Positions 21,885-32,766 of a stretch of DNA of 64,000 nt are shown piece by piece. The notes beneath the pieces are model-generated. The model had not been told where the DNA came from. It searched no databases and saw nothing but the letters and a program-made list of their open reading frames with translations. The DNA is taken from NCBI GenBank assembly GCA_047345645.1, contig JBLEFH010000006.1; one strand, written 5' to 3'. The DNA is from JBLEFH01 sp047345645 (GTDB lineage: Bacteria; Pseudomonadota; Alphaproteobacteria; Rhodobacterales; Rhodobacteraceae). How positions within the stretch are numbered: the first letter of the stretch is position 1; every line of letters begins with the position of its first letter. A program made the translations under genes and the position numbers.

Positions 21885-24151
21885 TCGATCTTGTCGGAGC
21901 GGATCCGCACCACCGCCTCGCCGCGCACTTCCTTGCCCCAATCGAGCCGTACATAATGGCCGCGCTTGCCAAATGAGGTCTGAATATCCGGCAAGGGCGC
22001 GCCACCCTGCGCCTCCAGCTTGCCCATCGGCGCGAAGCCATCGCAGGTCAGCGTTTCCCCGAAAAACGGCAGAATAACCGGCCCGGAGTTCCAATAACGC
22101 AACAACCGCCCGCGTGAGGAGACCTTCACCGATTGCGGGCTCTGCGTGCGCTGATCGACCCCGAAAAACGTGTTGCTGTGCATGTCAATCGCGCGAGATT
22201 TCTTGTGGTCGATCCGGCCGCCCGAGAAATTCACCCGGTCCACCCGGTTGATCGGCGAGCCGCCGAACACTTTGAAATTATTGCCCGTAATGGAAATCCC
22301 GTCCAGCGAATGCCCGGTGCCAATAGGGCGAATATGGATGAAGGAGAACCAGGACGGAATTTTATGCGCCGTGAAAATATTCCCCGTAATCGCGAAACTG
22401 CCAAAGGCGAGCGAGCTGTCGCCCGAGGGCGTTTCATCAAACTCATTGGTAAATTCGATCCAGCAATTGTCCACATAATTGCCGATCAGCGAGGTTTTGC
22501 AATTGGTCGCGCCAATGATCAGACCCGCCGTGCGCCCCCCGGCGGTGCCACTGTCACCCTGAAAGAAATGATTACCCGAAACCAGATGGCCGCCGCCCGC
22601 CATCACCGCGAAATGTTTGAAATAGAGCGCGCGGTTGTCGCGGATTTTCATGTCGTTTTTGTTGGTGTTGAAGGCGATGCTGCGGCGCTGGATCGCCAGC
22701 TTGCTGCCCTCGCTGGAGACGAACTGGCAGCTTTCAATCGAGAGCCCGTTACACCCCTCCCCGATCGAGGTGATCGCGCGATCTTCGGGGCTGGTAAACC
22801 AACATTCGTTGATCTCGTTGGCGATCCCTTCGGGCGGGAGCATATAGCCGCTGCCCCGGCCTTGGTTGAGAAACTGCACGCCTGAAATGCGGAACCGGCT
22901 GATGCGCTCAAAGCCCGAGAAATCCAGCATGTAGCGGAAGCGGCGGAAGGTGTATTGCTGCCGCGCCGGTGCGCTGTGGAGCGGCTGGCTCAGCGTGATC
23001 GTCTTGTCGCGGATCGACACCGCCCGCACATACACCTCGCGCCCGACGCCGACGCCCTCAATGAGCGAGCCGACTTGGATCTTGTCCACATTGCCCACGT
23101 CGAAAAGCTCGTAGGGCTTGTTCGCGTTATACCGCGCATAGGAATATTTCACCCGCGTATTCCACGGCGTCGTGCCGACCCGCTTCAGCGCGCCATTGCG
23201 CAGCACCCGGCGCTGCGCAAAATTCGTCACATCGCCGACCGCAGCGGCCACATCAATCGGCCGCGTGATGCGCACCTGCCGGCCCATGAGGTCCAGCTCC
23301 TCATGATTACCATTGCGAAACAGCGCCTGCAGCGCCTTTTCCAGCCCGATCGTGTCATCGCCAAAAGCCGCAGCATAAGTCGGGAAATCGAAGTTGCGCC
23401 CAATCGACAACACCGCCGCTTTGGGCATATCGAGCTTGCCCGTGAACCGCATCGGCGAGCGCATCGTGAGGTTCCGCGAGACTTTGTAAATCCCCTCCGG
23501 CACCACCACGGTCTTGCCTTTTGCTGCATTGTCCGCTGCAACAAAAGCCGCATGGTCATCGACCTGACCATCGCCGACCGCGCCGAAATCCCGCACATCC
23601 ACGAAGTCCAGAAGCTCCCGCAGATAGAGCGCCGTCACATCCTCGATCACAATGTCATCGACCCGGTAGAGCGACCCGGCCTTCACATTCACATCGATGC
23701 CGAAATGGGCATAGCGCACATCGCTGGTCCAGGGCATGTCGAAGCCGGAGCGCACCCCGATCCCGACCATCGCCGTCACCTCGACCACACCACCCATCTC
23801 GGCAGGGCGGCCATAGGCGCCATATTCGTCCATATCCGCCACATGGTTGCCGCGGGTGTCTCCGGCCCAGGCGGCAATCCGCACCGACGGGATGCCCCCG
23901 CTCACCGCCCTGACCCGCGCCGTGATCCGCAAAAATTGCCCGCTCTGCACTAGGGTTCGCTCCACGGCCCGAATGGGCTGCACCCCGCCCGCCGCGCGCA
24001 CCTCCAGACAGGTGCCGAACTCATTGTCCGACGGGATCACCATGGCCTCCAGATCGGCCAGCGTCCGCTCTGTCCCGCCATCGGCCCGCGCCGACCATTT
24101 GATAAGCCCGTCCGAAAATGCCGGCGGCATCAACCCTGTATTCTGAACCAT
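21881..24151 (-). CDS. Pectate-lyase superfamily beta-helix protein
   Basis: A 756-residue protein. The first 180 residues look like a carbohydrate-binding beta-sandwich (LEVRAAGGVQPIR, ITARVRAVSG). Then VDVRDFGAVGDGQVDDHAAF, the usual entry to glycosyl hydrolase family 28-related right-handed beta-helix domains, leads into a long parallel helix with many Asn/Gly turns (ISITGNNFKVFGG). No signal peptide is visible. Such proteins bind or cut surface polysaccharide and resemble phage tailspikes. It lies apart, not in an operon. Confidence 0.78.
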   Translation of the reverse strand: MVQNTGLMPPAFSDGLIKWSARADGGTERTLADLEAMVIPSDNEFGTCLEVRAAGGVQPIRAVERTLVQSGQFLRITARVRAVSGGIPSVRIAAWAGDTRGNHVADMDEYGAYGRPAEMGGVVEVTAMVGIGVRSGFDMPWTSDVRYAHFGIDVNVKAGSLYRVDDIVIEDVTALYLRELLDFVDVRDFGAVGDGQVDDHAAFVAADNAAKGKTVVVPEGIYKVSRNLTMRSPMRFTGKLDMPKAAVLSIGRNFDFPTYAAAFGDDTIGLEKALQALFRNGNHEELDLMGRQVRITRPIDVAAAVGDVTNFAQRRVLRNGALKRVGTTPWNTRVKYSYARYNANKPYELFDVGNVDKIQVGSLIEGVGVGREVYVRAVSIRDKTITLSQPLHSAPARQQYTFRRFRYMLDFSGFERISRFRISGVQFLNQGRGSGYMLPPEGIANEINECWFTSPEDRAITSIGEGCNGLSIESCQFVSSEGSKLAIQRRSIAFNTNKNDMKIRDNRALYFKHFAVMAGGGHLVSGNHFFQGDSGTAGGRTAGLIIGATNCKTSLIGNYVDNCWIEFTNEFDETPSGDSSLAFGSFAITGNIFTAHKIPSWFSFIHIRPIGTGHSLDGISITGNNFKVFGGSPINRVDRVNFSGGRIDHKKSRAIDMHSNTFFGVDQRTQSPQSVKVSSRGRLLRYWNSGPVILPFFGETLTCDGFAPMGKLEAQGGAPLPDIQTSFGKRGHYVRLDWGKEVRGEAVVRIRSDKID

Positions 24152-24332
24152 AACAACCCCTTTTGCTCATGCCGCAAGAAGGGGGTTAACCGCCCGGTCT
24201 TTGCCCGCAAAATTGGGCATGAAATCGTATTACTCTCTGCATAAAAATCGCGAGGGGTGAGGGCACGCTATGCCGATCGTCCCCACACTCTCTCGCGTCG
24301 AAGAGAAATACCCAAAGAAGGTTAAGAAATGG

Positions 24333-25898
24333 TTAGCCGAGTCGCTCGCGGATCATCGCCGCCGTCTCCGGCGCACCGTAAAGCGCGATGAACCCGCCGA
24401 AACGCGGCCCTTGCGATGCGCCCAGAAGCACTTCGTAAATCGCCGTGAACCAGTCCCGCAGCGGCTCGAACCCATGCTCTTTGCCGACCGCAAACACCAT
24501 GCTTTGCAGCTCTTCGCCGTCCGCGCCGCCATCCCAAGCCGCCAGCCGGGTCGCCAGATCCTCCAGCGCCGCCCGCTCCTGATCGCTCGGCGCGCGGAAG
24601 GTCTTGTTCGGCTTCACGAAATCATTGAAATAGCGCACCGCATAGCCCGCCGCCGCATCGAGCCCCGGATGAGTCTCGGCGCTCGCCTCCGGCGCATAGC
24701 GGCGGATGAAGCCCCAAAGCTGATCCTTGTCCTCCGCGCTCGCCGCCGAGGCGAGGTTGAGCAGCATCGAGAACGACACTTCCATATCAGAGGCCGGCAC
24801 ATCCCCGCCATGGATATGGAACGCCGGATTCTCCAGACGCTGCTTCGGCTCCTGCCCCGCAAAGGCCCGCAAATGCTGGTGATATTCGTCCACCGATTTC
24901 GGGATCACATCGAAATAGAGCCGCTTCGACGTTTTCGGTTTCTGATACATGAAGAGCGACAGCGATTCCGGGCTCGCATAGGTCAGCCAATCCTCCATCG
25001 AAATGCCATTGCCCTTCGATTTGGAGATTTTCTGCCCGTCCTCGTCCGAAAACAGCTCATAGGTCAGGGTCTGCGGCGGCCGCCCGCCCATCACCTTGCA
25101 GAGCTTGCTCGCCAGCGTCACCGAATCCGTCAGATCCTTGCCCGACATCTCGTAATCCACATCGAGCGCGGCCCAACGCATCGCCCAATCGGGCTTCCAC
25201 TGCATCTTCACATGCCCGCCCGTCACCGGCACTTCCACGCGCTCCCCATCGGGCTCTTCATAGACAATCGTGCCCTTGTCGAGATTGCGCTCCAGCGTCG
25301 GCACTTGCAGCACATGGCCCGTTTTCGGGCTCACCGGCAGGAAGGGCGAATAGGTCGCCTGACGCTCCTTGCCCAGCGTCGGCAGCATGATTTCCATGAT
25401 TTTTTCATAGCCTGCCAGCGCCTTCAGCAGCGTCTCATCGAAGCGGCCGGATTTGTAATATTCGGTCGCCGAGGCGAACTCATAGTCAAACCCATATTGG
25501 TCCAGAAACGCCCGCAGCCGCGCATTGTTATGCGCTCCGAAACTGTCATGGGTGCCAAACGGATCGCGTACCACCGTCAGCGGCAGATTGAGATCCTGCG
25601 CCATCTCCTCTTGGTTCGGCACATTGCCCGGAACCTTGCGCAACCCGTCCATATCATCCGAGAAACAAATGAGTTTCGTCGGAATGTCGGACAGCATCTC
25701 AAAGGCCCGGCGCACCATGGTCGTGCGCGCCACCTCGCCGAAAGTGCCAATATGCGGCAGACCCGACGGCCCGTAACCCGTCTCGAACAGCACATAGCCT
25801 TTTTCCGGTGTCTTACCGTTGAGCCGTTTGACCAGCTTGCGCGCCTCCTCAAAAGGCCACGCCTTCGCCGCCATTGCCAGATCGCGCATTTCGGTCAT
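24333..25898 (-). CDS. lysK: Lysyl-tRNA synthetase, class I
   Basis: A 521-residue class I LysRS from ATG 25898, which has GGAGAG upstream; an ATG four codons earlier is the alternative. Signature GPSGLPHIGTFGEV (HIGH) and KISKSKGNG (KMSKS) are both present. It charges tRNA-Lys. The class I form is typical of alphaproteobacteria and archaea, replacing the class II enzyme of most bacteria. Confidence 0.95.
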   Translation of the reverse strand: MTEMRDLAMAAKAWPFEEARKLVKRLNGKTPEKGYVLFETGYGPSGLPHIGTFGEVARTTMVRRAFEMLSDIPTKLICFSDDMDGLRKVPGNVPNQEEMAQDLNLPLTVVRDPFGTHDSFGAHNNARLRAFLDQYGFDYEFASATEYYKSGRFDETLLKALAGYEKIMEIMLPTLGKERQATYSPFLPVSPKTGHVLQVPTLERNLDKGTIVYEEPDGERVEVPVTGGHVKMQWKPDWAMRWAALDVDYEMSGKDLTDSVTLASKLCKVMGGRPPQTLTYELFSDEDGQKISKSKGNGISMEDWLTYASPESLSLFMYQKPKTSKRLYFDVIPKSVDEYHQHLRAFAGQEPKQRLENPAFHIHGGDVPASDMEVSFSMLLNLASAASAEDKDQLWGFIRRYAPEASAETHPGLDAAAGYAVRYFNDFVKPNKTFRAPSDQERAALEDLATRLAAWDGGADGEELQSMVFAVGKEHGFEPLRDWFTAIYEVLLGASQGPRFGGFIALYGAPETAAMIRERLG

Positions 25899-25981
25899 CA
25901 CTCTCTCCATTGTAAGATTGGCTTCTCCCTATTGCGGCTTCGCGTTCGCGTCAATAAATCCAAAGGCAAAGGAGAGTTGAA

Positions 25982-26398
25982 ATGACTGAATTGAGCGCCC
26001 AGGACGCCCTCGTCGCCATCATGGTGGCCACCTCTGTGTCCAACGAACATATCGCCACCGCCGAGCTTGTGACCATCGAGCGGATCGTCAACCACTTCCC
26101 GGTCTTTGCCGATTACGATCCGGCCCGCATCGGGACCGTGGCCAATCTGGTGTATGAGCTGTTCGAGGAAGAGGACGGTCTCGACGCGCTCTTCGGTCTC
26201 GTCCGCCCGGCCCTGCCCGAAGGTTTCAACGAAACCGCCTATGCCATGGCCTGCGACGTGGTCGCCGCCGATGGCCGCACGGACGAGGCGGAGCTGCGGT
26301 TCCTCGAAGAAATTCGCTATGAATTAGAAGTGGATCGCCTCCACGCCGCCTCCATCGAGCGCGGTGCCCGTGTGCGGCATATGCAGATCCCTCAGTAA
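25982..26398 (+). CDS. TerB-like tellurite-resistance family protein
   Basis: A 138-residue all-helical acidic protein with the TerB pattern: LVAIMVATSVSNEHIATAEL, a metal-binding-like DYDPARIG region and AMACDVVAADGRTDEAELRFL. The last block carries the D-x-D-like acidic motif of the family. Function is unclear; TerB-like proteins bind divalent metal and are linked to stress. It is divergent from lysK and convergent with hmp. Confidence 0.8.
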   Translation: MTELSAQDALVAIMVATSVSNEHIATAELVTIERIVNHFPVFADYDPARIGTVANLVYELFEEEDGLDALFGLVRPALPEGFNETAYAMACDVVAADGRTDEAELRFLEEIRYELEVDRLHAASIERGARVRHMQIPQ

Positions 26399-26460
26399 AG
26401 CAGAACAGGCGCGGCGATACCCACCATTGCCGCGCCCATTATCCAGAGCGGCCAGCTCAC
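26392..26460 (-). CDS. Possible 22-residue hydrophobic peptide coupled to hmp
   Basis: GTG at 26460 overlaps the hmp stop as TAGTG and the frame ends with TGA. The product (MSWPLWIMGAAMVGIAAPVL then LY) would be one membrane helix. The coupling and hydrophobicity suggest a membrane micropeptide, but it overlaps the end of the convergent TerB-like gene and is too short for strong support. Confidence 0.3.
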   Translation of the reverse strand: MSWPLWIMGAAMVGIAAPVLLY

Positions 26461-27674
26461 TAAAGCCGCTCAAGACCCTCTTTCGGCCCGAAAAATTCGA
26501 AGTGAACGCGTTCGGGGGGGAGGCTGCGCGCCGCGAGGCACTGGTGAACGTCGCTCATGAATGGTTTAGGGCCACAAAAGTAGTAATCTGCTTCTGTCTC
26601 CGGCGCGATGCGGCGAATTAACGCATCGTTAACAAAGCCCTTTCCCATCTCGACCGCCCCCGGCAGCGTCGCCGGCATCGCCTCGCTATACTGAAAAACC
26701 ACCTTCAAACCGTCATGGCGCGCGGCCAATGCGGCGATCTCCGGAGCAAACGCCTGCACCTCAGGGTTGCGCACCGCATGGAGGAAAACGATCTCGCGAT
26801 CCGGCTGCGCCTTCAGCGCGCTCAGCATCATGCTCATCAGAGGGGTAATCCCGACACCCCCCGCCATCAGCACCAACGGCGAGTCGCCCTCCGGGTTCTT
26901 GAGCACAAACTCCCCGCAAGGCGGCCCCACCTCGATCTGGTCGCCCTCTCCCACCGAGTCGTGCAGATGCGTGGAGACATAGCCATCCGGCGCGCCCTCC
27001 TCCCGCTTCACCGATATGCGCAAATGCGCCTGCCCCGGCCGGTCCGACAGCGAATAATTCCGCATCGTCGTCAACCCGTCCGCCGTGGGCACCCGCACCG
27101 TAATATACTGGCCCGGCGCAAATTCCGGCAGCGCCCCGCCATCTGCGGGCTGAAGATAAAACGACGTGATATTCGCGCTTTCCGGCACCTTGCGCGCCAC
27201 GGTAAAGGGCCGAAACCCTTCCCATCCGCCCGGCACCGCCGCCGTGTCCGCGTAAATCTGCGCCTCCCGCGCGATCAGAATATCGGCAAGAAATCCGTAT
27301 GCTTCGGCCCAGGCGTCCACAATCTCATCCGTCGCCGCCTCCCCCAGAACCTCCCGGATCGACGCCAGCAGATTCGCGCCCACAATCGGATAATGCTCCG
27401 GCTTGATCATCAGCGAGGCATGTTTCTGCGCGATCAGCTCCACCGCCCCGCCAAGCGCCTCCAGATCATCAATATGCGCCGCATAGGCGGTAATCGCGGC
27501 GGCCAGCGCCCGCTGCTGCGTGCCCGCTTGCTGGTTCGCGCGGTTGAAAAACGGCGCCACCTCCGGGTTCTCGGTAAACATCCGCGCATAGAAATGTCGC
27601 GTCAGCGTCTCCCCATGCGCTTCCAGAACCGGCGCGGTCGATTTCACTGTGGCGATTGTCTCTTGGCTCAGCAT
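26460..27674 (-). CDS. hmp: Flavohaemoglobin (nitric oxide dioxygenase)
   Basis: A 404-residue Hmp. The globin domain (residues 1-140) has the proximal His region LMIKPEHYPIVG, and the FAD domain shows MRNYSLSDRPGQ. The NAD domain has VLMAGGVGITPLMSM and YYFCGPKPFM. It oxidises NO to nitrate with O2 and NADPH. It is divergent from an NsrR-type repressor gene, and an NsrR-like box lies in its promoter, so induction by NO is expected. Confidence 0.95.
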   Translation of the reverse strand: MLSQETIATVKSTAPVLEAHGETLTRHFYARMFTENPEVAPFFNRANQQAGTQQRALAAAITAYAAHIDDLEALGGAVELIAQKHASLMIKPEHYPIVGANLLASIREVLGEAATDEIVDAWAEAYGFLADILIAREAQIYADTAAVPGGWEGFRPFTVARKVPESANITSFYLQPADGGALPEFAPGQYITVRVPTADGLTTMRNYSLSDRPGQAHLRISVKREEGAPDGYVSTHLHDSVGEGDQIEVGPPCGEFVLKNPEGDSPLVLMAGGVGITPLMSMMLSALKAQPDREIVFLHAVRNPEVQAFAPEIAALAARHDGLKVVFQYSEAMPATLPGAVEMGKGFVNDALIRRIAPETEADYYFCGPKPFMSDVHQCLAARSLPPERVHFEFFGPKEGLERL

Positions 27675-27691
27675 CGGGAGATTCCTTAATC

Positions 27692-27706
27692 TGCATTCTT
27701 AATACA
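27692..27706. promoter_or_regulatory. NsrR-type operator between hmp and nsrR
   Basis: TGCATTCTTAATACA matches the NsrR consensus (TGYATTTNAAATRCA) at 13 of 15 positions. It lies 18-32 bases before the hmp start, over a TTGAAT/GATTAA promoter-like pair on the minus strand, so it should repress hmp. Confidence 0.65.
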
Positions 27707-27756
27707 TATTCAATAGCAGCCCTGTTTCCCCCTTACAACCACGAGGCGATGCCGTT

Positions 27757-28209
27757 ATGGCTGAACCTATGCGTTTGACGAATTTTACTGATTATGGGCT
27801 GCGCAGCCTGATCTATCTCGCCATCCATGCCGAGCGCCGTTGCAGCGCGCGCGAGATTTCCGCTTATTATTCAATTTCCTACAACCATATCGTGAAGGTC
27901 GTGCATCAGCTCTCGCTGTCCGGTCTGGTTGTCACATCGCGCGGAAAAGGCGGCGGCATCATGCTCGCCAAAGGGACGCTCGACCGCCCGGTCGGCGACA
28001 TTGTGTCGCAGCTTGAGCCGGATTTTCATCTCGTGGAATGTTTCGATGAAAAGAGCAATGGCTGCCGCATCACCGAGATTTGCGGTCTTCGCCACCATCT
28101 TGTCGACGCCCGCAGCGCCTTCATCGCCAAGCTGAACGACAAGACCCTGCGCGACATCCTGCCCGCCGATCCCGCCGCCTTCAAAGCCCTCGCCCCGAAG
28201 GCGGAGTAA
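27757..28209 (+). CDS. nsrR: Rrf2-family NO-sensing repressor NsrR
   Basis: A 150-residue Rrf2 protein (or 146 from ATG 27769). The winged helix begins MRLTNFTDYGLRSLIYLA; the Fe-S ligands are the three cysteines of CFDEKSNGCRITEIC. This spacing is that of NsrR rather than IscR. It represses NO-detoxifying genes until NO damages the cluster. Position divergent from hmp with a matching operator supports the assignment. Confidence 0.9.
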   Translation: MAEPMRLTNFTDYGLRSLIYLAIHAERRCSAREISAYYSISYNHIVKVVHQLSLSGLVVTSRGKGGGIMLAKGTLDRPVGDIVSQLEPDFHLVECFDEKSNGCRITEICGLRHHLVDARSAFIAKLNDKTLRDILPADPAAFKALAPKAE

Positions 28210-28219
28210 CCTTACTCCG
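28202..28219. terminator. Hairpin between convergent nsrR and liuC
   Basis: CGGAGTAA/TTACTCCG with a two-base centre spans both stop codons. It may act as a bidirectional transcription stop; no T-run follows. Confidence 0.3.
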
Positions 28220-29000
28220 GCATCCAGCGCGCCTTGCGTTTCTCGAAAAACGCAGAGACGCCTTCCATCGCGTCGTCGGTCTCCCAAACATCCGCAAGCG
28301 CTTCAATCGACGCGTCGATTTCCGCCTCGCGCACCTGATAGCCCACATCGCGGATCAGCTTTTTCGTCGCCGCCACCGCCACGGGCGAGGCCGAAAGATA
28401 CGGTTTGATCTCCGCCTCGATCGCCGCGTCCAGCGCGTCCGGCGCCACCATCTTGGCCACCAGCCCCAATTCCTGCGCCCGCGCCGTGTCAAAGAGCCCG
28501 CCCGAGAGCATCACCGCCCGCGCGTGACCCTCGCCCATCCGGGCCAGCACATAGGGCGAAATCGTCGCCGGAATGATCCCGAGCCGCACTTCCGTCAGCC
28601 CGAATTTCAGCCCCTCGGCGGCAATCACCACATCGCAGACCGACATCATCCCGATCCCGCCGCCAAAGGCCTGCCCCTGCACCTTGCCGATCAGCGGTTT
28701 CGGCAACCGGTTGAGCGCGCCGAGCATATCCGCCAGCTTGCGCGCCTCGCTCATCCGCTGCGCACGGGACGCGGTCATCTGCGTCTTCATCCACGCCAGA
28801 TCCCCGCCCGCGCAAAAACTCTTGCCCGCGCCGGTCAGCACCACGACGCGAATATCCTCGCGCCCGCCAATCTCGCCCGCAACCTCCGTCAGCTCCGCAA
28901 TCATCTGCGGGCTGAGCGCGTTATGCTTCTCCGGATTGTCGAGCGTCAGCAGCGCGACGCCGCGCCCGTCCACATCCAGCGTAATCGTTTGATACCTCAT
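28212..29000 (-). CDS. liuC: Methylglutaconyl-CoA hydratase-type enoyl-CoA hydratase
   Basis: A 262-residue crotonase from ATG 29000. It has NPEKHNALSPQMIAEL, the oxyanion-hole block GAGKSFCAGGDLAWMK and GQAFGGGIGMMSVCDVVIA. Last in the leucine cluster, it should hydrate 3-methylglutaconyl-CoA to HMG-CoA. A longer upstream frame exists but starts in the 76-base gap after hmgL. It is separated from the rest of the cluster by that gap, unlike the other genes, which overlap. Confidence 0.88.
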   Translation of the reverse strand: MRYQTITLDVDGRGVALLTLDNPEKHNALSPQMIAELTEVAGEIGGREDIRVVVLTGAGKSFCAGGDLAWMKTQMTASRAQRMSEARKLADMLGALNRLPKPLIGKVQGQAFGGGIGMMSVCDVVIAAEGLKFGLTEVRLGIIPATISPYVLARMGEGHARAVMLSGGLFDTARAQELGLVAKMVAPDALDAAIEAEIKPYLSASPVAVAATKKLIRDVGYQVREAEIDASIEALADVWETDDAMEGVSAFFEKRKARWMPE

Positions 29001-29076
29001 GAGACCTCTCCCCTTTCGCGCCCGGCTCGCCGGGCAGCGCCGTCCAGGCTCGACGCCGGGGACGGCGCTTCGCCCT

Positions 29077-29917
29077 TCAGCTTCGCAAACCGCGCGCAAA
29101 TTGCGCGGCCACGTTCAGTTTCTCGCGGTCAATCCCGGCGCTTAGCCCGCGCTCTTCCAGCATCGCGACCACGGCTTCCGTGGCCACATTCCCCTTCGCC
29201 CCCGGCGCATAGGGACAGCCGCCAAGACCCCCCGCCGAGCTGTCAAACACCGTCAAACCATGCTCCAGCGACACCGCGATATTCTCCAGCGCGCGCCCGC
29301 CGGTATCATGGTAATGCCCGGCCAGCGCCGCCGGCGGCACGGCTTGCGTGACCGCGTCCAGCATCGCGCCAATCGTCTCCGGCGTGCCCGCCCCAATCGT
29401 ATCACCAAGGCTGATCTCGTAGCAGCCCATCTCATGCAAATCACTGGCCACCTTGGCCACCTGCGCGGGCGCGACCGGCCCGTCATAAGGGCAATCGGTC
29501 ACGCAAGACACATAGCCGCGCACCTTGAGCCCCTCCTCTTTCGCGCGCGCCATCACAGGCCGAAACCGCTCCAGACTCTCGGCAATCGTCGCGTTGATAT
29601 TGGCCTTACTGAACCCTTCGGACGCACTCGCAAACACCGCGATCTCGTCGGCAATCGCCGCCCGCGCGCCGTCAAACCCGCGCATATTCGGCGTCAGCAC
29701 CGCATAGGTCACGTCGGGGTGGCGCGCGATCCCGGCCATCACCTCCGCCGCGTCCGACATTTGCGGCACCGCTTTGGGCGAGACGAAACTCGTCACCTCA
29801 ATATGGCTGAACCCGCAGCCGGACAGCAGATCGACCAGCTTGATCTTATCCGCCGTCGCGATCTGCTTTTTCTCGTTCTGAAGCCCGTCCCGCGGGCTCA
29901 TTTCGAAGATGCGGATA

Positions 29918-29925
<8 letters not shown>
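29077..29925 (-). CDS. hmgL: Hydroxymethylglutaryl-CoA lyase
   Basis: A 282-residue TIM-barrel enzyme that splits HMG-CoA into acetoacetate and acetyl-CoA, the last step of leucine degradation. Visible: EMSPRDGLQNE (metal ligand and catalytic Arg), ISLGDTIGAG, HYHDTGG (catalytic His/Asp) and GGLGGCPYAPGAKGNVATE with the conserved Cys. Length is normal. It overlaps mccA by eight bases. Confidence 0.93.
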
Positions 29926-31900
<1,975 letters not shown>

Positions 31901-32392
31901 TCAGACCTCCTCCAGCGCGGCGCGATGCGCCTTCGCACTGTCTTCGGAAAAGCAGCAGAAAATGATGTGTTGGGTGGGGTTTGCATCCTGCACGGCGCGC
32001 ACCGCCACCCGCGCGGCCTCGTCCGCAGGGTAACCATAGACCCCGGTCGAGATCGCGGGAAAAGCGACCGATTGCGCGCAAAGCGCCTCCGCCTCCTCCA
32101 GTGACCGGCGATAGCAGGAGGCGAGCAGATCCGCCTCCCCCTGATCGCCGCCCTTCCAGACCGGGCCGACCGTGTGGATCACCCATTTGGCGGGCAGGTT
32201 GAACCCCGGCGTCGCCTTCGCGTCCCCCGTGGCGCAGCCATTCAGCTTGCGGCAAGCCTCCAGCAATTCCGGCCCGGCAGCGCGGTGGATCGCCCCGTCC
32301 ACACCGCCCCCGCCGAGCAGGCTTTCATTGGCGGCATTGACGATGGCATCGACCTCAAGGCCCGTGATGTCGGCGGTGATGATCTCGATCAT
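31901..32392 (-). CDS. Macro-domain ADP-ribose-binding protein
   Basis: A 163-residue stand-alone macro domain from ATG 32392. It has the ligand-binding sequence VDAIVNAANESLLGGGGVDGAI, WVIHTVGPVW and FPAISTGVYGYPADEAA. Relatives (YmdB type) remove acetyl from O-acetyl-ADP-ribose or ADP-ribose from proteins. It overlaps the ASCH gene as ATGA and is directly followed by mccA, so it is cotranscribed with a leucine-degradation enzyme. Confidence 0.9.
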   Translation of the reverse strand: MIEIITADITGLEVDAIVNAANESLLGGGGVDGAIHRAAGPELLEACRKLNGCATGDAKATPGFNLPAKWVIHTVGPVWKGGDQGEADLLASCYRRSLEEAEALCAQSVAFPAISTGVYGYPADEAARVAVRAVQDANPTQHIIFCCFSEDSAKAHRAALEEV

Positions 32393-32766
32393 GAGAACAC
32401 CTCCACCAGCTTGAACCGCTCGCAAACCACCTTCATGTCGGGCGCAAACCCGCCATTGCGTTCGAAATAGGCGCGGTGGTCGGCCTGCCAGCTTGCGAGA
32501 TCCGCCGCCCCTTCGGCTTTGGCGAAATCCTCGATGACGGCACTGAACGGCAGGATCTCCACGGCTGTCGTCTCCACGACCAGCGCGGGCTCCGCATCCC
32601 AATCGAGCGCCATATCCCGCCGCCCGACCTCGGGCAGCGCCTCGCCATCTTCCTCGAAATCGCGCAAGGCACCGCAGCTTGCGGTTTTCGCGCCCGTGCG
32701 GATCTGCTCCAGCAGCGCGGTGTTGAGCGCCCGCGAGTCGCCCAGAATGAACCCGTTTCGCTCCAT
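32389..32766 (-). CDS. ASCH-domain protein
   Basis: A 125-residue protein from ATG 32766, which overlaps the mccB stop as TGATG. Pattern of the ASCH fold: LLEQIRTGAKTASCGALRDF, PEVGRRDMALDWDAEPALVVETT, then FAKAEGAADLASWQADHRAYF. ASCH proteins are PUA-like and bind or cleave RNA or modified nucleosides; some are amidohydrolases for acetylcytidine. The role here is unknown, but the position between mccB and a macro gene is notable. Confidence 0.8.
   Translation of the reverse strand: MERNGFILGDSRALNTALLEQIRTGAKTASCGALRDFEEDGEALPEVGRRDMALDWDAEPALVVETTAVEILPFSAVIEDFAKAEGAADLASWQADHRAYFERNGGFAPDMKVVCERFKLVEVFS

Noticed and set aside
24270..25985. 571-codon plus-strand frame opposite lysK
   Set aside because: Antisense shadow of lysK, with arginine- and histidine-rich product.
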